Assembly: GCF_000321225.1 (NCBI RefSeq)
Contig: NW_004450464.1
Span: 3,233,569 to 3,297,568 of the forward strand
From: Odobenus rosmarus divergens
Taxonomy: Eukaryota; Chordata; Mammalia; Carnivora; Odobenidae
Direction: 5' to 3'
DNA length: 64,000 nucleotides
Shown: positions 55,801-64,000 of the stretch, piece by piece
Layout of the letters: each line of letters begins with the position of its first letter
Numbering within the stretch: position 1 is the first letter of the stretch
Program-made: the position numbers and the translations under genes
The notes under the pieces: generated by a model
Database searches by the model: none
Seen by the model: the letters and a program-made list of their open reading frames with translations, nothing else
What the model was told of the DNA's origin: nothing

Positions 55801-57439
55801 CAGCCTACAGTTAAATGTGGTTATATGCAAAAAAAAAGCCTGTGACAGACCAACCCCTACACAGAATAGGTGGAGTGCCACAGACTGCAAATGAAATGGA
55901 TTGCTGCAAGGAAACTGAGATTTATTGACCTTGGTCCAAGCAACAGTCCCGTCACTCTGTTAGTAAAGGGGCAGCCAGGAGAGAAGTAAACTCAAGTACA
56001 AGTGAGAGTTTTGGCTGTGTTTTTAGGAATAAGGAGAAACACACACTCTTTTCCCTATACAGACCCATTTACTTTGCCCACAGCTGCAATGAAAGAAGGT
56101 AAAACTCTTTGAAAAGGCATTTTAAGGCCTTTTTTATGAAGCAGCAAAAATATTTGGAATATATAAACATGGCTTGTAAAATCAGTCATTGAGAACAAGA
56201 CAACATACATGAGGCCATCTTTACAAATGTCAATGGGAAGAGCAAAAATAGACTTTAGGTTAATGAAGGTGACATTACCATATTCAGTCTATCACTGGGT
56301 ATGTGTTTGAACATACTCATAGAACCAAAAGTTAAAAATACATCAGTTATGCCCAATTAGGAATCAAAAGCTTGGGGCTCTACTTAGGCCTTTTAAACAA
56401 GATAATAGATGAGTACTATTCACTTCACAATTTTGAAACAGAAGATTGTTTCCCAGTGGGAAATCTATATTTCACAGAGCATAACATTTGGGGTTTAGTC
56501 TCTGTCAATGTGGACCCTACAGATTCCACTATATTTATATAAGAGTTACACATATGTTTAAATAGAAGTGGTCTGAATAGTCTACTCTTCCAATTCCAAA
56601 GAACTGGAAGCCTATAACAAAAACTCTTAGGTTTGAGGATAGCAGGAAAAAAAACAATATGTATCAGATTTGTTACTGGTGATTCAGGTTTAAATGAATC
56701 ACTGAATATTAATACTTCATAGTATTAATGAGTTATCAGTGAATTAAAATAATAGCATGTGTCTTAGGGTGTTTTCCTCACTCCTTTATATTAAAGGGTA
56801 ATCATAATGCCACATATAAAGTATGCCTGGAGACTTGGGTAATAAAGGTAGCTGAAGAAGAAAAATTCCACTGTTTTCATTGCTAAAACAATGACATGTT
56901 TATTGCCAGATAAATTAATTCTGTTAATGATGAGGAATCAGAACATCTTTCCAAAAGACTGACAAACCTATACCATAGGCATCTCTTGATATTTGCCCAG
57001 TGGGACCGAGATGTACTCCGAGGTCTGTTATGTCTGTGATTTGGGGAAAGATGTGAAAAATGTGTTCCAGATCACTGATGGTGCTCTCAAAAAAACATGT
57101 CTATGAAAAATGTGTTAGATCTTCGGTTGAGGTTATAATAAACATAAAAGGCAATTCAAGGGACTTGAAGGATGATCATTTTTTAGAGCACTATAAAAAA
57201 GTATATTGGACCTTATTGCCATCATCAGAGTCTGGTAAAGGGTCGTCTGCACACCATAGCCTTCCTTCCCATGCCATGGTTGATCCCAAGGAGAGACACT
57301 AGTGAACAAAAGCTCTTATAGAACCAACTGTCTCTTTTGGGTGAAGAACACAACTTTTATATCCACCCTTTTACTTCACTAGATGGTCCTACCTCTTCTC
57401 TCCCTTTAACACAATTTTATGAAATAAGATTTAACATAT
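55801..57439. other. Unique AT-rich DNA
   Basis: About 1.6 kb. An 80-codon plus-strand frame (57060-57302) has normal-looking composition but no resemblance to a family I know and no neighbouring exon signals, so it is not called. Confidence 0.5.
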
Positions 57440-57740
57440 GCCTAATATATATTCAGGACATTATTCTAAGCAAAAGAGAATGCTAAGATGAATAAGACAC
57501 ACTCCTGGAACTCAAGGGGAGGCCAATCTAATGGCAGTGACAGCATATTCACGTTAATTATAATGCAGCATTTTAAGTACAGAGGATGGAACAATTGATT
57601 CTAAATGGAGAATGAGAATGTCAGCTCCAAGGAGAGCATGGGGGCTGGGTCTTCAGGTGTGAAAAGGTTTCTGCAGGAATAACAAAAAACAGAAAGGTTA
57701 TCCAGGCACAGGGAACAGCAAAGTGGAGAAAAGACTCAAG
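57440..57740 (-). mobile_element. L2 LINE 3' region
   Basis: GGACATTATTCTAAGCAAAA, ATGCTAAGATGAATAAGACA, CTGGAACTCAAGGGGAGGCC, then GGTTATCCAGGCACAGGGAA and CAGCAAAGTGGAGAAAAGAC match the complement of the L2 3' 400 bp, with a small gap. Confidence 0.75.
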
Positions 57741-57969
57741 TGTTTTCATTAAACAAGCTGTTTCAGGGGACATTTGTAGAAATCGTTTCTGAAAAGGGAA
57801 ACCAGTAAGGAGCCCCAAATATCACCCCCCGCATTCCTGTTCCCAGTAAAATTTAAGATGTTAGCTGTGCCCACTGTGATCGATTCATCGGTGAATGAGT
57901 ACTGGTGGGAATTGTGTGTGATCTATAGAATTGTCAGTGATGCTTCTTGATTTATGTGTACATATTTGT

Positions 57970-58085
57970 TCATCCATTCATTCATTTGATAGCACAGGGT
58001 TGTTACTGCATGCCTGGAAATTTGCAGGCTATCGTTGCAGAAATGACCCCTGTCTTGTAGAAGCCTACAGTACAATAGGAAACAA
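57970..58085 (-). mobile_element. L2 LINE 3' end, short
   Basis: CATCCATTCATTCATTTGAT, TGCATGCCTGGAAATTTGCA, ATGACCCCTGTCTTGTAGAA and GCCTACAGTACAATAGGAAA match the complement of the last 120 bp of L2. This is a separate insertion from 57440-57740. Confidence 0.6.
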
Positions 58086-59379
58086 ATCTTTTTCTTTACC
58101 TTTTCTTCCCTTGTCAGTCAGCGCTAAAGAGACCTTTCCTTGTAAAAGATACAAATAATTCCAAGATAGGTGTAATTGTTTCCTGAGGTATATTAATTAA
58201 AAAAGTATTTAAGTCACAGCTATTGACATTTTGAGGTGAATGGTGTATATAATGTACACTTATTTCCAAAGAAATTCAATACAAAACAGTGTTTCACGCC
58301 AAAGCTTGTGTTTAAGAATACTACTAAATAGTGTTAACTGGGAACCTGACAAAAATAGTCCAAACTCTACACCCGCTGACTTTTTTTCCCACAACACATT
58401 AATTAAAATGTTAAAACATCTTGAGGTATGTGCCTCTCCTGTTTGTTTTGTTAGAAGAGATTATGAAAACCACTGTTGACACACTGACAGTCAGTTGACA
58501 GTTTTGGTTTCCAGAGTGTTGGGAAGACTCCTCCCGCAGTCTTACTTTGGGAAGAGTTCAGACTGAGCGTTAACTTGTTTAGATTGTGATACTGAAACCA
58601 ACACAGGGTGTAATGGCGCTTCTACTCATCCCAGTGAATCTGTACATCACTGTCCCTCCCCTCGAATTGTTGTAAATTCATTTTCCATCCACAGTGTTAG
58701 TCCCTAACGATTCTACCCAGGGAGCGAGGCAGAATTATGGGTTTGTTTGTTTTTTTTTTAAAGAAAATGTTCTAAAGAATGGCCTCATACATTTGGAGTT
58801 CTGCAAACATAAAGTAGTACATGAAGCCATTGCATGCAATCATTTTCTCTCTAAACCACATTTCTGAAAAATTAACAAGAAATGGAGATGCTGTTCCATC
58901 TGGGTCCTGTTTGTAGCAGTGGGGGCGCCGGAAAGCAAGCTCCTCCCACGCCTTTGTGCAGGTGACCTTCTCACCGGTCAGCCCCTCCCTGTGGCTCTCT
59001 CTTAGTTTTCTGTGGTTTCAAAGTTGAAGGCAGGGTATTCGTCAGTCATTTTCCTTCTTCTCCAAAGCTGAGCCATCAGTTCCACAGGGGTTTCAAAGCT
59101 CTGCTTGCGTCTTAACGTGGCAGAATCAGGTTGCATAAGGACAAGGGAGCCTTAATGGGGGAGACTTCCTCTTCCATTCCTTCTCATGGGCAGGAGGTGC
59201 TCAAGCTACGCTGGTGTTTGGAAGAGAGTGCATCCTGAAGACTTCATTAGCTGAACTAAGTGACAATCAGTAAAATGGGTATATGGACACTAGAGGCAAG
59301 CTCCCTAGGACAGTCAGACCTATTGCGAAATCAAATGATTGAGGCCCCCAGGTCTGGGAACACCATCTTGGCATGGAGA
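58086..59379. other. Unique non-coding DNA
   Basis: A perfect 12-bp palindrome ATTGCATGCAAT lies at 58829-58840, and a small CpG-containing patch (GGGGGCGCCGGAAAGC) lies at 58921-58936. A T run lies near 58752-58759. No repeat family recognised. Confidence 0.5.
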
Positions 59380-59560
59380 AATGACACCTCTGTTGCTCCT
59401 TACCAGCCATGGGACCTTGACAATTCGGGTTCTGAATTTTTTAACACTCATACCACTAATCTATACAGTGAGAAATAAATAATATTGACTTGGCAAGATT
59501 ATTGCAAGGATAATGTCTGAGAAATCGGTTTGAAATAATGGCCTATTAAAATGTGCCGCA
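59380..59560 (+). mobile_element. MIR SINE
   Basis: ATGACACCTCTGTTGCTCCT, TACCAGCCATGGGACCTTGA, CACTAATCTATACAGTGAGA, AATAATATTGACTTGGCAAG and ATTATTGCAAGGATAATGTC follow the MIR core and 3' half. A 72-codon open frame (59260-59478) overlaps its start and is not a gene candidate. Confidence 0.75.
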
Positions 59561-60606
59561 TTCTAGTCTAGCATATTTGGCTTCTAGACCTTATCCCAAG
59601 TGTCTTGAGTCTCCACAAAAACATTTCTGATGTGGATCACATCTTTCTCCATTACAGGGTATGTATCCTAGGAAGCTTCTATATGTTCTGATTGAAATGT
59701 TCAGCCATTCTCAACTGGGGCACTAAGTCATCTGTTTAATGTAATGAATTAATTCTGGGTTGGTACTTGCTGAGTCCCATTCTTGAGAGAATTGTGAAAA
59801 TAGCCTCTCAGATCCTGTTTTCTATTCTCTGCTGAGAAAGGCAGTAAGACACTCACCTGTTCTTTTTCTCTGTAAAGGAAAAGTTCAAGAAAACCAAAAA
59901 AATCAAGTGAAAGATTTAAATATTTTATTGTATACCCCCTTGCTTGAGAATATAGTTCAGAATGTTGCTATTGACTGTTTGTGTGTGTGAATTCCATGCT
60001 AAGAACATAGGTGAACTCTTGTGTTGTGCCCCGTGTGCGTTCTGTATTGTGTGGAGGGTTAGGGCTGGAAGAGAACTGCCAATGTTAATAAGATGTATCT
60101 TGTCGTAATTAGCAGAGAACCAAGAACTTTTAATAATACCTATTAACCACTTTTATGGTGGCAATGAATATGATGCAGGATCAGGAGTCTAAAATACCAG
60201 CAGTTATCAAATAAAAAGAAATCTAAACTATAGGGTTATTTCACATCGCCAGATTATTTTATTAATTAATTGAGCAAATAAACTGATTCATGTCTTTGTA
60301 GTATGAATCCACATTTTATTTTTACTTTGCTAAGAATATTCAGCATTTCTTCTCAGATTATTAAGTCATTTTGCCATAAATGTTGGCAAATTCGGGGAGA
60401 CTTACCGTCTCACTTAAAAAGCCCGGCGATCGGTCCTTATAGTTTAATACACACGCATCAGCACTTGAAACACCACATTTTAGGGGGAATATGGTATTAA
60501 ATAACAAAAAATATCAACCAAGTAAAATCTAACTAACTTTATTAATCAATTCACAAAACTAGCAGCATCCCATCTAGCAATATAGAGAGGAGCTCCAAAG
60601 GGCTAC
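59561..60606. other. Unique non-coding DNA
   Basis: About 1 kb, no repeat recognised. ATTAATTAATTGAG near 60262 is a short AT palindrome. Confidence 0.55.
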
Positions 60607-60623
60607 AAAAAAGAAAAGACTTT

Positions 60624-60826
60624 TTTTTTTTTAAAGATTTTATTTATTTGAGAGAGAGAAAGAGAGAGAGAGAACATGAGCAGGGGGAAGGACAGAGGGA
60701 GGAGAGAATCTCAAGCAGACTGAGCTCGGAGCCTGACCCGAGGCTCAATCTCAGGACCTTGAGATCATGACCTGAGATGAAATCAAGACTCAGACATTCA
60801 ACCCACTGAGCCAGCCAGGTGTCCCA
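60624..60826 (-). mobile_element. Carnivore SINE (SINEC), full-length
   Basis: TTTTTTTTTAAAGATTTTAT, the GAGAGA tract, CAGGGGGAAGGACAGAGGGA, GGCTCAATCTCAGGACCTTG and the head ACTGAGCCAGCCAGGTGTCC. The imperfect direct repeat AAAAAGAAAAGACTTT (about 60608) / GAAAAGGAAAGGCTTT (about 60828) is the likely target duplication. Subfamily details differ from the copies at 26371 and 51279. Confidence 0.95.
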
Positions 60827-60844
60827 GAAAAGGAAAGGCTTTTA

Positions 60845-63128
60845 AAGGTACAGAGGGAATGGAATAAAGGAAATTATGGCGAAGAATCCATTGTTTTAGT
60901 CAAGGCCACCCTTCTAAGTGGAATGAAAGGGGTCCATCAGTAAATTTCCTAGTGCTGACCAGGAAATTCCCATGTTGACTGATTAAAGGTTACATTTCTG
61001 CAGGGAGTTGAAAACTACAGTTAGGTTAGGTGTTAAGTCTTGGTTAACTGACATGGGGCCTTAACCTAAGTGAAGTCCTTTTGGGCCTGTGGTTTTCTTT
61101 GTAACACCGGAAAGGTGGGGAAGAACTCCCAATCCACACTGTGGGGGGGGGGGAGAGGGACGAGTTGTGTTTAGTGACATCAGTAGTGCAATGGAGGCAA
61201 AGGGTCCTGGAGGGGGATGATGCATGAGAACTCATTCACATTTCTAGCTCTTGGAATCATGATTGGTTTTGTAACCAATCTGTGGGGATGATAATATGTT
61301 CATAGCTACCTATTACAGTCACTTAACTTGGAAGGCTCACGGTATTCAAGGATCTAATAGAACAGACAAGATGTCATATTGTTTCAAGAACCAAGTACTG
61401 ATATGGATTCACGCAGTACCTATGAGCATGAGGATGTTTATGTTCATTTTTAGGTCCTTTTAAATATTTTATTAAAAAATCTATTCATATTATTATTCAT
61501 GCTCTTCAAGATACTTTAAAATGTACACCAGCCTCCCCTATCAGTCCTCTGGGACAGAGTTGTATAACAAATGGTAGCCACTATATGGCAAATGCTCCCA
61601 GCACACATTCAGTAAAAAGTCCTGCTTGGGAAATGGGAGTTCTACTTGAACCAGAGTGCACCCAAGTGTGGCATACGTGTATATCCTCTTCTACAAGCTG
61701 TACCAAAACAACCCCCATCCACAGAAAGTAAGGATTAAATAAATTAACCGAAAGACAAGGAAAATTAAAAACATACTGTCTTATAGTCAGTAGATTCGTT
61801 TTGTTACTTGGCCAGGGCATTTACAAATAAGACAGAGATATAAAAGGAAAAAACAAAAAACAAAAACAAAACACGTGTAAACTCTATTACCTAATATAGA
61901 TTTCAAACATCTAGTTCACAGGTGAGTAGGTATCATTCATGTTAATTGGGTTCAGAAAGGCCCTTCATTGCCAATGACAAAGCAATCACCATCTATGGAC
62001 AATGCAATGTGTACTGATGACCTGTAGGTTGTGTCAGAATTTTAATCTGTGTGGAAGTATTTTGAAAAAGGTAAGACCTTGATTTGGAAAGAGAATTTGA
62101 TCTAGAGAATTTTGAATTATTCTAAGAGCCAAAAATCAAGAGACCTTGTTTAAAAAAAAAAATATCGTAACCTCGTATTAGTAGTCTAGTAATTATGGAC
62201 ATTTTCCATTTAACAGAGAAAAAACAGTGAATATGTGTTAATGGGAGTGTTGTTTTTTTTTTTTAAGTAGCAATCACTTCATTTTTACCATGCTGTTTGG
62301 TATTTTGGTATTTTAGGTAGTGCACATTTTTACCATGAAATTATCTATGATATGTCTCTGACCTAGAATCACAGTACTAATAGGCTTTGCATCTGTTTAT
62401 TTTCATTGAAATGTGAGCATTTTGACAGAAAACACTGCTTCTGCCGTTTCCCACAAAGATGGTGTTATGAACACATTAAGAGATAAAAATTTTAAAATAA
62501 ATAGAAAGGACAGGAAGACTGGAAATATTTTTCCATTGCTGGAAGGATTCAGAAGTAATTTCAAAACCAAGGGAGAAAGTGGGGGGGACTCCCTCCTTCC
62601 TTCCCCTTCTTCCCCAGAACACAACCTTTTCTCTCTGTATTTTGCTAATAGGAATCTATCTGCTTTAACCTCTTCCTGGCCCCAAAGTGAAATCTATTCT
62701 TTTTAAAAGGGCTATGAAGGCCTGTGTGCTTAGATGAAGAAAACAACACTTATTTGATTTCGTGGCGCCAAGCTTGCGTTTGCCGCGGGCTTCGCCATTC
62801 TAAGAAGAGCTTAAGCTTTTTCATCTTAACTGTGATGTGCCATCTTAATTTAAAATGTATGAGGTTTGCCCTGATGTGCTGTCGCATCAGTTTCTGGTAT
62901 CAACAGAATCAAAGCTCCTAACTGTCTCGTACACAGAGGGATGAATTGTGAATACCAGGTGAATTTTCACAAGTCAACATCCCAACAAGACAAAACAAGA
63001 CAAAATAGCTCTGTCAAGAAAGAAAAAAGTAGCCTTGCATAAGAAAAGATGAGGTTTTATTTCTGGAACTCCTGGCAGTCACATTGATGCTGGACCGTAA
63101 TTATCGCTCCCGTTGTCATTAAATAGAC
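60845..63128. other. Unique non-coding DNA with homopolymers and a CpG patch
   Basis: G12 run at 61142-61153, an AAAAAC-rich patch at 61849-61873, and a T run near 62252-62264. A 42-bp CpG cluster lies at 62761-62802. Opposed frames at 62403-62706 are unrecognised. No transposon recognised in these 2.3 kb. Confidence 0.5.
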
Positions 63129-63291
63129 CGGTAATTCTCAAGCTTTTGTACGGAGACGGTTCGCAGGAGGATCTTTTTAAAACGCAGATTCTGATTTCCT
63201 AGGCCTGGGGTGGCACCTGAGGTTCTGCATTTCTAACCAACTGTAGATGAAGAGATGCTGTGGAACCCGTGACCGCGGTTTGTCCCATCCT
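63129..63291 (+). mobile_element. MER5A hAT MITE
   Basis: GGTAATTCTCAAGCTTTTGT, AACGCAGATTCTGATTTCCT, AGGCCTGGGGTGGCACCTGA, GGTTCTGCATTTCTAACCAA and GGAACCCGTGACCGCGGTTT follow the MER5A consensus. Confidence 0.8.
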
Positions 63292-63810
63292 TGTAGCAAG
63301 GGCATTCGATATTTTATGGAGATGCACCCTTTACAGCATGATCTTCACAGTGGTTAGGTGAAGCCAAGACAAGAAACCCCACTGAGGGCAGATTTTTTTT
63401 TATTTCCCATTACAGTGCAACATCTTCTATAACACGAAAATGAAAACTTGGGGGCCTCAATTTTTCTTATATAATTGGGAAGTTCCTTCTAGACCTAATA
63501 TTTTGTGATTCCATCAGGCACAATATAAATGCTCTGTAAATGAATGGGTGAGGGAGTGATTAAATGCGAGTGGTCAGATTCATCGTAAGGGAGGGTACCC
63601 CCATTGTCCTCTAGTTATTTCTAGAGAGAACTTGGCGGGGATGTTGGTATCGTTTCATAAGGTTTGGGGAAAGAAAGGGAGAAAGTGTGAAATAGTGCTT
63701 TGTGAGACTAAGAGTGAAAGGGGGGAAGGAAAGATAATAGGCCAACCAGGCAACATTTTAAGTGTTAATTTTAGTTTAGAGACACTGAATTTAAGACCAG
63801 TCCTTAAGTA
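63292..63810. other. Unique non-coding DNA
   Basis: No recognised repeat until the TA/CA array. Confidence 0.55.
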
Positions 63811-63818
63811 GATATATA

Positions 63819-63864
<46 letters not shown>

Positions 63865-63906
63865 TATATATGTATGTATATACACATATATATGTATATA
63901 TATATA
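63811..63906 (+). repeat. Compound TA/CA microsatellite
   Basis: TATATAGATATATATATA, then a CA run (about 63846-63863), then mixed TATG/TATA units. The tyrosine/isoleucine-rich open frame covering it on the minus strand is an artefact of the repeat. Confidence 0.95.
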
Positions 63907-64000
63907 ACCAAATATATATATTTGATTTTTGTTGTTGCTTTTGTTTGTAATCAAGGCAGTGAGTGACTGTTTAGAACACAAAAATGAAATGTTTGGGCCT

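Noticed and set aside
56990..57310. Possible processed pseudogene around an 80-codon frame
   Set aside because: No recognised protein, no poly-A tail and no flanking direct repeats.
63655..63981. 108-codon minus-strand open frame
   Set aside because: Half of it translates the TA/CA microsatellite.
1..64000. CRISPR arrays, operons, ribosome binding sites, tRNA or rRNA genes
   Set aside because: The DNA is mammalian nuclear; no regularly spaced repeats with unique spacers and no tRNA cloverleaf outside SINE heads were seen.

Overview
The window reads as non-coding nuclear DNA from a placental mammal. The lineage is shown by seven copies of the tRNA-derived carnivore SINE (SINEC) and one 5'-truncated carnivore-type L1. 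The head of the best plus-strand SINE (34690 onward) is of the kind I know from bears, mustelids and pinnipeds, and differs from the usual dog and cat heads. I therefore place it in a caniform, probably arctoid, carnivore. The species cannot be named from this sequence alone.

I see no protein-coding gene, tRNA, rRNA or recognisable structured RNA. No open reading frame exceeds 132 codons. The longest (minus strand, 55017-55415) lies inside an L2 LINE, as does the 112-codon frame at 17488-17826, and the frame at 2537-2752 crosses the junction of two nested L1 fragments. The 128-codon frame at 46214-46600 lies in unique DNA and matches nothing I know. The features I can support are transposon fossils, simple repeats and candidate regulatory stretches. 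The setting is a gene desert or the inside of a very long intron.

Layout: 0.9-1.8 kb is an L2 split by a hAT element. 2.2-3.5 kb is an old L1 split by a younger carnivore L1 with a 9-bp target duplication. 6.05-6.37 kb is a hAT MITE. 15.6-19.9 kb is a dense block of L3/CR1, MIR, minus-strand L1, a 1.1-kb L2 and a SINE. 20.0-20.9 kb is a plus-strand L1 3' end. 25-27 kb has two SINEs with clear target duplications. 29.7-31.8 kb holds L2, MIR and an L1 end. 34.7 kb is a near-complete SINE. 37-39.6 kb holds L2, MER5A, a MITE and MIR. 42.7-43.0 kb is a MaLR solo LTR. 43.9-47.6 kb holds L2 and MIR with a GGGGT repeat. 48.0-49.3 kb carries an unrecognised 260-bp sequence present twice, about 979 bp apart. 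50.3-51.5 kb is MIR plus an L2 whose tail is split by a SINE. 52.7-63.3 kb holds MER5A, MER58-type hAT, L2, MIR and SINE copies.

The unique stretches between these (notably 6.4-9.0, 9.2-12.9, 13.3-15.6, 23.1-24.4 and 26.6-29.1 kb) are the best places for conserved regulatory elements, but conservation cannot be judged from one sequence. I found no convincing undescribed system. The most unusual structures are the 48/49-kb duplication and the L1-L2-L1 sandwich at 16.4-18.7 kb. Family names were assigned from memory of consensus sequences, and repeat edges are accurate to about 10-30 bp unless a target-site duplication is given.
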